Shown in pieces: positions 45,201 to 54,965 of a stretch of 64,000 nt of DNA (its first letter is position 1; each line of letters begins with the position of its first letter). Location: assembly GCA_946122785.1 (NCBI GenBank), contig CAMGYJ010000006.1:64543676-64607675 (forward strand). The letters are read 5' to 3'. The position numbers were made by a program, and so were the translations under genes. The notes below the pieces were generated by a model, which was not told the origin of the DNA, did not search any database, and saw nothing but the letters and a program-made list of their open reading frames with translations. The DNA is from Linum tenue (Eukaryota > Streptophyta > Magnoliopsida > Malpighiales > Linaceae).

Positions 45201-46106
45201 ATGTCATCGTCGATGAGAGGGATATGGGTCCTGTTGGCATGTGGGAAGGGATTAGGAGGAGGCTGATGGTGCTATATGCCAAAAGACGACGTATAGCCAA
45301 CAAGTGGGCTGGTCCTTTGTGTAAAAACATTGAGAAGAATTTGCAAAAACTAGGAGAAGAAGCCCTTAAGTGGTCTGCTGAATCAAACGGCAACGGGGAG
45401 TTTGAGGTGAGGTGGCAAAATCCCTTGCGAGCATGCCATTCAAGCAATTCGTAAGGCAAAGCTTAAGGTATACGACTTTGTGGCTGGTTGTTACTTCAAG
45501 GACTCGTGCATAAGAATTTATGAGAACTCCATATCACCAACGGCTGGTAGAGAGTATTGGCCTTTGTCTCAACTTGGTGACGTTGGAGTTCCTCCACTTC
45601 GTGACTCTATTAAGAGAGGAAGGCCAAAGAAAGCTAGAAGAAAGGAAGCTGGTGAAAAAGATTCTGGTAAGAAGAGGCAAAAGGGTCCTGAAAGAGAAGT
45701 TGCAAAACCAGTAAAGAAGAAGTATAAGTGTACTGATTGCGGAGTAGTTGGGCACAACAAGACATTTCATCAAAACCGAGAAGCAAAGGAGTTGGCAAAG
45801 AAAAATAGGGCAGAAGCAAAATAGAAGGAAAAGGAAGATATACAGAGAAGGAAACAGCTTGAAAGGGCAGAAAGAAACAGGCTAGCGGCATTGAAGAAGT
45901 TACAAGCTAAGGCTGCCAAACAAGCATCAAGTCAAGTGATGGCAGATGTATAAGTTTATTCTTTTGTCTTCTGTTTTCCATTTCTCATATTCGATATTTT
46001 TTTATAAGCCTACTGATGTAATTTAACTTTGCAGGGAAGTTCCCAAAGGCCAGCAAGTCAAGTGTCCCAGCAACCAAGCCAAGACTCACATAGGAGCAAT
46101 CTGTGA
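42275..46106 (+). pseudogene. MuDR/MULE transposase gene, disrupted
   Basis: Exons: 42275-42320, 42577-44054, 44186-44410, 45122-45947 and 46035-46106, the third and fourth being halves of one exon split by a hAT MITE. N-terminal region (FEVHVDYQIKKKRGKHF) with a long acidic stretch (residues about 110-200), a MuDR DNA-binding region around 43270-43560, then the MULE transposase core: first Asp in CIDGCFLKHDYGG (near 43846), second in FISDKQK|GLMPAL across an intron, and RHCTRHL after it. The C-terminal part includes SWNNVIVDERD and CTDCGVVGHN. Damage: the MITE at 44411; a deletion and frameshift near 45420 that removes most of the SWIM zinc finger, leaving only PCEHAIQAI; and a TAG at 45822-45824. 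Not functional as it stands. Confidence 0.9.
44411..45113. mobile_element. hAT-type MITE inside the transposase exon
   Basis: A perfect 8-bp duplication, agccatac, is at 44403-44410 and 45114-45121. The termini are TAGGGGTGGGCATTGGG and, reverse-complemented, TAGGGCTGGGCATGCGG. The length is 703 bp. The ends are rich in gggtgggtcgggt and its complement. Removal of the element plus one octamer rejoins DKPY to YHWSRSHF in frame. Confidence 0.95.
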
Positions 46107-46629
46107 AGAGTAGGGTGTAGAATTTTGAAGCCATTCATGTCTATTGTAGTGCTTGGTTAGGAGGACAAGTAGAATGGCTGTTTTGTTGACTATTTTGAAG
46201 TCATTCATGTATATTGTAGTGCTTGGTTAGGACAAGCAGAATGGCTGTCTTGTAATCGTATGTTGAACAGATTGTTGAACTTTAGGGGGACCAGCAATGG
46301 TAGTTAATGGCTGCTGTAAAACAGTTCCAGGTGTTAAGTAAAGTTTTTGGCTTTTGGTTAAATTCATGTTCAGCAGGTTATGGTTGCATTTATGTTATGT
46401 ATTGTTCTGTTCTATACAAGGTGTTACATATCAAAGGGAAAATATCAGAGTGATACAAACGAAAGAAAACCAGCAAGGCAGTGGCATTCATGAAATGCAA
46501 TCAAAATCATAGTGATACAGATGAAATATAAAAAAATCCGTAGTGGCTTCCGTGAAAAATAAATAACATTCCGGTGGTACAGATGAAACATAAACAACAT
46601 TCTAGTGATACAAGTGAAACAACATTTTC
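46107..46629. other. intergenic tail-to-tail region of the inner Mutator element
   Basis: Short spacer between the ends of the transposase and GRF genes. It includes a direct repeat of about 45 bp (ttcatgt..attgtagtgcttggttagga at 46134 and 46203). It likely holds both 3' UTRs. Confidence 0.5.
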
Positions 46630-46714
46630 TCATTTTCCCAACAAGATGAAACCAAATACAATGACCATTACAGTGAAGATGCAAGCCATTTTGACAGTTA
46701 TTTTGTAAGCTCTC

Positions 46715-48063
46715 TGATAGACCGTCATTTACACATGTTTTTACCCCCGTTCTTACACCGTTTGAGGTGTTGATTCTCGTGTTTTAGGCCGATTTCACGC
46801 TAGGTTGTGCTTGTTTATGATATTTCAGGTCCTAGTACGTGAATGAAGGCTTAGGAGCGAGTCTGGGGTCGTTTGGACGAAGAACGGACGAATGGCGAGG
46901 TTTTTGGGGAGCTGCACGGGCAGACCAGGGAGACGCACGGCCGTGCACGTGAGCAATATTGCCGTGCGCCTTATGCCGAGGACATGCACGGGCAGACCCT
47001 GAAGATTGCACGGCCGTGCACCCTGGCCGTGCGAGAAGCCTGAGGTCGAACTAATTGATACGCCGCGTTTTGGAGTGCACGGCCAAGTGGGTGGTATGCA
47101 CGGCCGTGCACCCTGGCCGTGCGAGTCGGGAAAGCCTGGTTTTAGAGCCTATTCCGAGCCAAAAGGGGGAGAATCGTGTTTTCAGAGCAAAAACAGAGCC
47201 CTAGAGAGAGAAAGTACGAAGAACACACCCTAGAAGCTGTCTTAGAGCTGGATTTCATCGAATCGAGCTTGGAGATCGTCATAGGAGTGGAAATCATCGT
47301 CCAGGAGCAGATTATCCTCATCGTTATGAGTATGACTAATCCGATTCTTGTTTTCTCTTCTCTCTCTATGGAGTAGAACCCTTCTCTCACTTGGGTATGA
47401 AGAACCCTAGTTCCTTGTGTTAGGGATTCGATTGTAATGACTTGGGATGATATTACTGTTTGATTTTAATCGAATGACGCATGTTTATTGAATTGATTTG
47501 AGTCTGATAAGCTTTTCTCAATTTCTGCTGCAACCTGAGATAGATAGAATCTGATTAGGTTGTTAGAGCCTCTTCATTCGATAGTAGGAGATTGGCTATA
47601 CGAGAGTTAGCCAGTTTACTGCTTTGTACTGGTGTTTTTGGCGCCAGTAGTAGAGTTCTGTGTTCATAAGCCTCGGCTTTCTATCCCGGTGAAGACTAGT
47701 CGTCTGCCGGGTAGTTAGACTGAGAGGGCTTGGTCAGCTTAAGAGATTCCAAGCTACTGTCGGATCTTCCGCAGTCTAATCAACAGTAAATCAACCCAGG
47801 GAATTGCAATTGAACCTAACTAAGGGGCTAGGGGGACTCAATCCCGAGTGACTCTTGCCTGCTTTAGAAAACCGAACAATTTACTGCTTTCTTGTTGCTT
47901 TTACTTTTCACAACAATCACTCGAACTAGTTTGCTAGATAATAGAGAATCACGGAGTAAGCAGTAGATCTAGACCCCGGGTTGATAATTGAACTTGCCTG
48001 TTACTTCATTCCCAGACTGCGATTACACTTGGTCGCAGTTTGGTGTTGTGTTTTGGCGTGTCA
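46715..48063 (+). repeat. 5' LTR of the Athila-like element
   Basis: 1,349 bp. It contains three copies of the 12-bp palindrome gcacggccgtgc (46935, 47008 and 47098) among many partial copies. By eye it differs from the 3' LTR at roughly 16 positions with no indels. Confidence 0.95.
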
Positions 48064-48212
48064 AGTTTTTGGCGCCGTTGCCGGGGAACCTCTAGGTTAT
48101 TGGGGAAACGTGAGAATTTGTTACTCTAGCTTTTTATTTATTGAACTTTCTTTTCTTTTCCACCCTTGCTTTTCACTTGGGTGTTATGTTTTTGTTGGTG
48201 CAGCTCTGAAAC

Positions 48213-49433
48213 ATGGATCCTCATGGCTTCTACAACCATTGGGGGTATCAACCACCATCCGTGTGGTATTACCCCGAGACCTCCTGGAGCAATCAAGGAG
48301 GAGAAGACTATGGAGTCGGATGTCAGTACCAACCCCCCAACTATGGAGAACAACCAAACCCTTGGGAACCTCAAGAACAATACCCTTTTCAAGAAGAGTT
48401 CCTGCCACAACCAGAGGGGCCATCTGAGTTGGAGTTAGCCATGGAGACCTTCGCGGGCCACTCTGCAGAGCCATGCTACACTTCACTGGAAGATCCAAAC
48501 AAACAATTAAGGCTTCTCGTGGAGCAGTTTGCTCGAGACGCTGAGAGAGCATGCTCCAAGATGGATCTTCAAATCCAAGCCCTTGCCTCTTCCGATCCCT
48601 CATTTCTCCATGACATGGAGCAGACTGTTCAGTGCTCAGCGAAGCAAATAGAGTGGGTGAAGCAAGTTTGCTCACATCCTGCTCAAGATCACCTTTCTGC
48701 TACTATGATAGAAGAGGTGGAGTATGACAAGGGCAACGGGGGCGTCGGGGAGCCTACAGAATTTATCACAGAGAACTCCCATGATGATCATGATCAGGAA
48801 AGTCCTCTGGTGGCAGATCACACCGTTCCTCATTTATGCTGTAGCATGTTGGGCCTGTGCGAGGAGAGGCAAGATGATCCCATTGAAGAAATTGCTTGGC
48901 GACTTACTCTCCAATATGTTCTGGAAGAAGAAGAGCGAGCAAGGATGAGGAAGGAAGTTGTGGAGGATGAGGAAGGAAGTAACGAAGAGGTAGTTCTTGA
49001 TCTTTTCCAAGGGGAGAGACCACATTTTGAAGAAGGAAGGGGGGTTGTGGAGGCAATTGGCGTCCAGGTTGAGGATGAAGTTGAGGTGGAAGAGGCTTGC
49101 ACCAGGCCTATGTTACATTTGATCTCTCCACCAAACTTTGAGGAGCTGCTTGGAAAGGACCCATTTGCAGTGTCTCTTTGCCCAACTAAGACCACATCAA
49201 CATCAATCCCTCTTGGTGGATACGATGGTGGTCAATCGAATATATCTTATCTGGTTTGGGGCAATGAGACAAGAGCAGATGCGAAGGAGAGGTCTCGTGA
49301 GTGGAGACTTCATCTTCCTCAAGGTCACGAGCCGTCTTCATCACCTATCACTTCACTTGCTTGTGACTTGAGACTCCACATTATCGACGAGAACCTCAAC
49401 TTCAAGGAGGTTTTGGGGTGGACCGAAACTTAG
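48213..49433 (+). CDS. unrecognised 406-aa protein of the Athila-like element
   Basis: Single uninterrupted frame starting MDPHGFYNHWGYQPPSVWYY, 150 bp after the 5' LTR. The first 70 residues are rich in Pro, Tyr, Gln, Trp and Glu (aromatic, prion-like composition). Residues 85-170 look helical with regular hydrophobic spacing (KQLRLLVEQFARDAERA). Residues 220-300 are acidic with EEEE runs. There is no CCHC knuckle and no catalytic motif. Position suggests a gag-like or element-specific protein, but I do not recognise the family. As the LTRs are young and this frame is intact, it may still be expressed. Confidence 0.7.
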   Translation: MDPHGFYNHWGYQPPSVWYYPETSWSNQGGEDYGVGCQYQPPNYGEQPNPWEPQEQYPFQEEFLPQPEGPSELELAMETFAGHSAEPCYTSLEDPNKQLRLLVEQFARDAERACSKMDLQIQALASSDPSFLHDMEQTVQCSAKQIEWVKQVCSHPAQDHLSATMIEEVEYDKGNGGVGEPTEFITENSHDDHDQESPLVADHTVPHLCCSMLGLCEERQDDPIEEIAWRLTLQYVLEEEERARMRKEVVEDEEGSNEEVVLDLFQGERPHFEEGRGVVEAIGVQVEDEVEVEEACTRPMLHLISPPNFEELLGKDPFAVSLCPTKTTSTSIPLGGYDGGQSNISYLVWGNETRADAKERSREWRLHLPQGHEPSSSPITSLACDLRLHIIDENLNFKEVLGWTET

Positions 49434-51210
49434 GAGCCACCGTCTAGCTAAGACGTAAAGGAAGCGCTTGTGGGGAGGCAACCCCACCAAGGTTTGTTTT
49501 TCTTTCGTTTATTTTTGTCGGTTTGTCCACTTGGAACTATGGTTTCTATCACCCAGTGTGTTTTGCTGATGCTAGCCCGCTGACTGGTCCACTTCCAGTC
49601 CCCCAGCAGTGTTCTTACCCGGTAACATCGTTCCCCTTATCTTTCCCTCTACTCCATTGAGGGCAATGTCGTGCTTAAGTGTGGGGGGGTGCTTTGTATC
49701 GGTTGGAATATTTATTTGGGTGCTTGGAGCCTAGTCCGCTGTCCGAATCTTACGATTTGAGGGCTCCAAGTACTGCTGTTTGATCATATTGGCACTGTGT
49801 TTTGATAGATGAATTGATTGGTTTTCGGATTAATGCATGACAACTTGTTTGCGACTAGGACAACCTATGATGAGGACTGAGATGTGCAGTAGAACGATGT
49901 AGGGGTTCAGTTTTTCGACTGTTTGCTTGCCAACTGTGACTTGATCTGATTACTTGTTCTTGACAGTCGTTTATGCATCTAGTTCAGGGTATCAGAATGT
50001 GAGATAGAGCATATAGGTAGCCATGTGAGATTTGAGCCTGCTCGTTTCTTTCTTGTGCGATAGATCCCTCTTCCATGATGTGTAGCATTCACGTTGTCAC
50101 TAGCTAAGATGATGGGGGCATAGGATTAGCCCACGCCCAAAATTGACTGTCCTGATGTGTCATATCCCCTAGTCAGCCCCTTTGAGCCGTGTGTTATCCT
50201 TTCTTTTGGTCGATAACGAAAAAATCACCCTTGTTGCATCTTTTAGAAGGTTCCACAGAGTGGTTTTTATATATTCTCTGCTGTTTCTGCTAAAGTCTAT
50301 GTGAGTGTTGGAGGTAGTGCTTAAAAGTTGGGCAGGTGTTTGAAATTTATGCAGAAGTGGTGGCTCTCTTAGGAAATGAAAAGAAAAATGAAAGTGAAAC
50401 AAAGAAAAGAATTGGAAGCAAAAGAGAGCCACTACTAAAAATCTGAATAATGCCCAGTAAGTAGTGTTTCTTAGCAGTCTGGCTTGGAAATGCTGATGTT
50501 TATGCCTCCTTCGCTCTTGTGCTCTTAAGATATTGAGTAATGCAGAATAGCAGAAAGAAAATACCGGTTTGTTTGACTGTGATTGTGTGTTTGGAAAATG
50601 TGGAACCTTTTGCTATGAATACTTCCACCACCTAAAAGGCCTTTTCCCCATGTCCAAGACCCTAGCCAGTCATTTGAACCTGTGTCTAAGACCTCCTGAT
50701 TAGTTAGTGGTGACACCCCATATGTGAACTCTAGCATTTAGAGGCTACCATCATGGTGAAGAGATGATAGGTATTGAGAGAAATAGCATGAGCATCTTTC
50801 GCATCAAATTGTCCTGACCCCACTGGTCGAGAGTGAGTGATCCAATTTCATTTTCTATATGCTCTTGTACCCCGGTGAGGACCTAGATTGCTCGGTCTCT
50901 ATTCTGATGTCTTGAGCTGGATGCATGAGTTGACTGTTTTGAGTAAGTGGTTGAATCAAGTCTAGGTTGGCCAGTGAACAGAAGGGAGACTTTTCCTTTA
51001 CTCGATTTGCTGCACTCGAATGTCCTTTGTGGTGGTTGTCCAGGTTGTTATTGAGGTTGTGCATGTATTGATGTTTGAAAACCAGTGCGATTCACGTGTT
51101 CTGTGCCTTTATGACTTGTCCCCAATGTTGGTTGATTGAAATATGTAATCTTACCTAGTGTCTGACTTGGTTTGCTTGGGGACAAGCAAACGGTTAAGTG
51201 TGGGGGAGTT
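49434..51210. other. non-coding 3' internal region of the Athila-like element
   Basis: Long non-coding stretch in place of pol. It holds the conserved Athila/Tat-like block with 'gtggggaggcaaccccacc' (49471-49489) and 'taagtgtggggggg' (49676 on), which resembles a second purine tract. No open frame of note. Confidence 0.7.
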
Positions 51211-52559
51211 TGATAGACCGTCATTTACACATGTTTTTACCCCCGTTCTTACACCGTTTGAGGTGTTGATTCTCGTGTTTTAGGACGATTTCAAGCTAGG
51301 TTGTGCTTGTTTGTGATATTTCAGGTCCTAGTACGTGAATGAAGGCTTAGGAGCGAGTCTGGGGTCGTTTGGACGAAGAACGGACGAATGGCGAGGTTTT
51401 TGGGGAGCTGCACGGGCAGACCATGGAGACGCACGACCGTGCACGTGAGCAATATGGCCGTGCGCCTTATGCCGAGGACATGCACGGGCAGACCCTGAAG
51501 ATTGCACGGCCGTGCACCCTGGCCGTGCGAGAAGCCTGAGGTCGAACTAATTGATACGCCGCGTTTTGGAGTGCACGGCCAAGTGGGTGGTATGCACGGC
51601 CGTGCACCCTGGCCATGCGAGTCGGGAAAGCCTGGTTTTAGAGCCTATTCCGAGCCAAAAGGGGGAGAATCGTGTTTTCAGAGCAAAAACAGAGCCCTAG
51701 AGAGAGAAAGTACGAAGAACACACCCTAGAAGCTGTCTTAGAGCTGGATTTCATCGAATCGAGCTTGGAGATCGTCATAGGAGTGGAAATCATCGTCCCG
51801 GAGCAGATTATCCTCATCGTTATGAGTATGACTAATCCGATTCTTGTTTTCTCTTCTCTCTCTATGGAGTAGAACCCTTCTCTCACTTGGGTATGAAGAA
51901 CCCTAGTTCCTTGTGTTAGGGATTCGATTGTAATGACTTGGGATGATATTACTGTTTGATTTTAATCGAATGACGCATGTTTATTGAATTGATTTGAGTC
52001 TGATCAGCTTTTCTCAATTTCTGCTGCAACCTGAGATAGATAAAATCTGATTAGGTTGTTAGAGCCTCTTCATTCGATAGTAGGAGATTGGCTATACAAG
52101 AGTTAGCCAGTTTACTGCTTTGTACTGGTGTTTTTGGCGCCAGTAGTGGAGTTCTGTGTTCATAAGCCTCAGCTTTCTATCCCGGTGAAGACTAGTCGTC
52201 TGCCGGGTAGTTAGACTGAGAGGGCTTGGTCAGCTTAAGAGATTCCAAGCTACTGTTGGATCTTCCGCAGTCTAATCAACAGTAAATCAACCCAGGGAAT
52301 TGCAATTGAACCTAACTAAGGGGCTAGGGGGACTCAATCCCGAGTGACTCTTGCCTGCTTTAGAAAACCGAACAATTTACTGCTTTCTTGTTGCTTTTAC
52401 TTTTCACAACAATCACTCGAACTAGTTTGCTAGATAATAGAGAATCACGGAGTAAGCAGTAGATCTAGACCCCGGGTTGATAATTGAACTTGCCTGTTAC
52501 TGCATTCCCGGACTGCGATTACACTTGGTCGCAGTTTGGTGTTGTGTTTTGGCGTGTCA
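51211..52559 (+). repeat. 3' LTR of the Athila-like element
   Basis: Direct repeat of 46715-48063, preceded by the purine tract and followed by the ctctc duplication. The first palindrome has mutated to gcacgaccgtgc. Confidence 0.95.
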
Positions 52560-52880
52560 CTCTCCTTGGTTCCCTTCTCTCTAGATCTCGAATTCGACGA
52601 TGGAGGCTGAGCACAATGTTTCGCATATGCTCATCAAGGGCTGGTTCATACCATCTGAAATAATTGCATGCTCCATTCGTCTACAGAAAGCACAATGAGG
52701 GGAATGGTCAGAACCTAAACCCAAACAGAAGGTACATAAAGCACGAAAGGAAGTGAGATTGAAATGGTCTTACCCCAAACTTGCCACATCCATAGAACCT
52801 CCGCCCTGGATTTGCATCGGTCCAACTTGTCCTCAAACTTGTTGGATTCCCACAGTGACAATATGGGTTAGTCATGGTTT

Positions 52881-53172
52881 AGATCGGTAACATCCAGAGA
52901 TCACAAGTTGTTGCAGAGGAGAAGGAAGAAGATGGAGAAGGAAGAATAAGGAAAGTGGAAGAACAAGGAAGATGGAGAAGATGAAGGACGATGAAGAGCA
53001 GAAGAGGCTCGGAGTTGTCTGGAATTTGGATGGATGAGAAAGAAAAAAAAAATGAGGTGAGAAGGGTTTTAATAGTGGGTAAGAGTTTTTTTCCCTCCCA
53101 AAAAGGTAAAAAGTATTTGAAAATGGGGGAAAAGGGTTATTTTTCCCTCCCATTCCACTTCAGCACCCTAGT
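52881..53172 (-). promoter_or_regulatory. upstream region of the GRF gene inside the Mutator element
   Basis: Purine-rich on the plus strand (gaagaagatggagaagg repeats at 52918-53010), hence CT-rich on the gene's strand, between the right terminal repeat and the GRF ATG. Probably 5' UTR and promoter. No defined motif. Confidence 0.4.
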
Positions 53173-53610
53173 GCCGTCTTTTTTAGCCTCTCTGTCAGCC
53201 CAGTCAGCACTTCCGTTTGCCACGTCATCAAAAATCTGACGGCGTTAACGGAGTCTGACGGAGACTGACGGAGGGTGACCAACGGTGAAACGTTTCGTAA
53301 AGTGAGTGGTTAGATTGAAAGAAAATTAATTTGGATGGTAAACGTGAAATGTTTATATAATTCGAGTGACCAAATGTTTAATTTTCTTATTTTTACTATT
53401 TTTAAATTGCCACGTCACATATTTAATGGTCAACTTTTAGAGTTGACCGCCACGTAAGCAAAAGTTAACGGAGTTGGACGGAGAGTGACCAAACGTGAAC
53501 GGTTTTAATAAACTGAAGTACCACCAATGGATTTAAATATTTTGAGTGACCAAACTTGAACGTTTTTTGTAATCTCAGTGACCAACCATGCAATTAACCC
53601 CTACTGTGTT

Positions 53611-54535
53611 TATAAAATGTTTTACATTTGTCACTAACAAATTATAATTGCAATAATGGTTAGTCATTCCTATCGTCTAAAATCTTTGCTCTTCAGTGTC
53701 TTGCCTTGTTGGCTCAAATAAACAAGCCTTTTTCTATTGAAGCGAAGGTCGTTAACTAAATTTTATCTCATCATTAGAAACAAGCTGTTTAAATTTGGTA
53801 ACTTCAATCTACATGATAGTCAACCCCTATAGTTGACTGTTTAAATTAATTTTGTCAAATAAAAAATAATTAAAAATGAATTAAAATTTTAGTGAACCAC
53901 TTTCCAACGACAATCAAATTTGGACGAAACAATTCTGTTGGAGTAATTTCAAATTGACTCATTTTGAGGCAATTACAATTGTCTAGAGTGAGGTAGACAA
54001 TTCGAATTGACTCGTTTTAAACGACTAATTTTATAAAATGAGATAGTTGACCAAATTGTATAGTTTTGCATTTGATCCATTCATTCGGATTATAGTGATT
54101 TGAAATTTTTGTATGACAAAATGACTCGTACAACAGATAAGGTCAATCAATCAAATCTTAGGTGTCGTTTGCTTTGTGGATTTGAAAAATGAAGATTTTT
54201 ATATAACTTGGGTGTTGAAAAACAATGGATATATGAGGAATTTTGGTTCATTATTGTTTTGATAACACCACTGTTTGTTTGATGGATTATCTTATGAATT
54301 TTGGTAATTAAATTTGTACGTATGAAGTGCAATTTACCTATATTGCTCTGAATGATATAAGAAGAGAGAAAATATGAGGGGTAGGTTAGGAAAAAATGAT
54401 AGACTTCAAAATCTATGATCAATTCCCACTTAAAATGATGAGATATTCAAATCCGCGGGGCCCACAGATTAGTTACCTGAAGTAAACAATGGATTTTGAA
54501 CAATTTCCATAACGATTTGAACAGCCTAGTTATTC
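53611..54535. other. AT-rich intergenic DNA
   Basis: No gene-like frame. A tgtcgtttgctttgtggattt stretch at 54167 resembles ends of common plant MITEs, but a matching partner was not convincing. Confidence 0.4.
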
Positions 54536-54965
54536 TGCTAACTTGAAGATTCGTTAGTATATACTAACTAATATTCAAAATGTATGAACCAATATTCAAG
54601 TCTGCTAAGTATCTAGATAGCTCATAGCACAGACTAGTATTCAAAACATCATAAACTAGTATCCAGATAGCAGATATCAACTAATATCCACAATCAACCA
54701 ATATTCAATATGGATACTCTTATGGGTTATCTGGATACTCTTATGTGTTATCTGGATATTAATTATGTGTTGTTTGGATATTATTCTGTGTTGTCTAGAT
54801 ATAGTTCGTGAATTTGGAATAATAGTTGATTCATGGTGGATATCAGTTAGCAAACTTTGAATACTAGTCTGTGCTCTCTAGATACTTTAGTACTAAGATA
54901 TTAGTTCATGTATTTTGTATATCAGTTAGTAACTGCTAACGAATCTTCAAATTAGAAGATTAACT
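54536..54965. repeat. large palindromic repeat, foldback-like
   Basis: The outer arms cttgaagattcgttag (54543) and ctaacgaatcttcaaatt (54936) are complementary, and complementarity continues inward through tgaaccaatattc/..atattagttca and the cagataac../..gttatctgg stretches near the centre (about 54720-54750). It is AT-rich and non-coding. Probably an old foldback MITE; no target duplication was found. Confidence 0.6.

Larger units (their letters stand above)
46715..52559 (+). mobile_element. Athila-like LTR retrotransposon without pol (non-autonomous)
   Basis: The two LTRs are 46715-48063 and 51211-52559, each exactly 1,349 bp, TGATAGACC...GGCGTGTCA. The 5-bp duplication ctctc is at 46710-46714 and 52560-52564. 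The primer-binding region tggcgccgttgccgggga at 48070-48087 is the type used by Athila/Tat elements, and the purine tract tgtgggggag lies just before 51211. The internal 3.1 kb has one open frame (48213-49433) and the familiar 'taagacgtaaa...ggaggcaacccc' and 'attgagggcaatgtcgtgc' blocks, but no protease, RT or integrase. Confidence 0.94.
46630..52875 (-). pseudogene. GRF zinc-finger protein with C-terminal membrane segment, split by an LTR element
   Basis: Minus strand: exon 1 is 52875-52774 (34 codons, MTNPYCHCGNPTS... to GRRFYGCGKFG), followed by a GT-AG intron. Exon 2 starts at 52680 (TNGACNYFRWYEPALDEH) and runs to 52560, then resumes across the LTR retrotransposon at 46709 and ends at a TGA at 46632-46630. 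The Cys/His and GRRF/YFRW residues are the GRF zinc-finger pattern (CxCG, GRRFYGC, CxYFRW). The tail MACIFTVMVIVFGFILLG is a hydrophobic, membrane-spanning-like segment. The intact product would be about 95 aa. It is convergent with the transposase inside one Mutator element. Only the retrotransposon insertion visibly breaks it. Its role is unknown; an accessory role for the transposon is inference. Confidence 0.8.
41131..53381. mobile_element. Mutator-like element (inner), 12.3 kb, with MuDR transposase and GRF gene
   Basis: Inverted termini of about 210 bp lie at 41131-41346 and 53173-53381. The left starts GGCTAAATTACACATTTGG; the right, reverse-complemented, starts TTAAACATTTGG, so about 7 outer bases look lost on the right. 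The flanking 9-mer ttttcttat occurs at 41122-41130 and 53382-53390, within a longer AT-rich match. It contains a MuDR-type transposase gene on the plus strand (42275-46106) and a GRF zinc-finger gene on the minus strand (52875-46630), arranged tail to tail. It is nested in the outer Mutator element and itself contains a hAT MITE and an Athila-like LTR element. The gene arrangement is what an autonomous element would have before it decayed. Confidence 0.87.
29036..53601. mobile_element. Mutator-like element (outer), 24.6 kb including nested insertions
   Basis: A perfect 9-bp duplication, tactgtgtt, sits at 29027-29035 and 53602-53610. The inverted termini are about 215 bp each (29036-29250 and about 53387-53601), start GGGTTAATTGCATGGTTGGTC, and are nearly identical. 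Inside are a copia element (29562-32905), an L1-type LINE ending at 40954 and a second Mutator-like element (41131-53381). Removing them leaves about 1-1.5 kb holding a host-gene-like fragment and no transposase, which fits an old Pack-MULE that became a nesting site. The second element landed almost at the inner edge of the right terminal repeat. Confidence 0.88.

Noticed and set aside
47141..47376. Overlapping LTR frames as a conserved small gene
   Set aside because: Both LTR copies keep the frames, but the LTRs are about 99% identical overall, so conservation is not informative.
47006..47390. Short open frames repeated at 47006 and 51502
   Set aside because: Both lie in the two LTRs of the Athila-like element and are duplicated only because the LTRs are; no coding evidence.
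54160..54500. Possible MITE with tgtcgtttgctttgtgg at the left and agtaaacaatgg at the right
   Set aside because: The ends resemble common plant MITE termini, but complementarity is too patchy and no target duplication was found.
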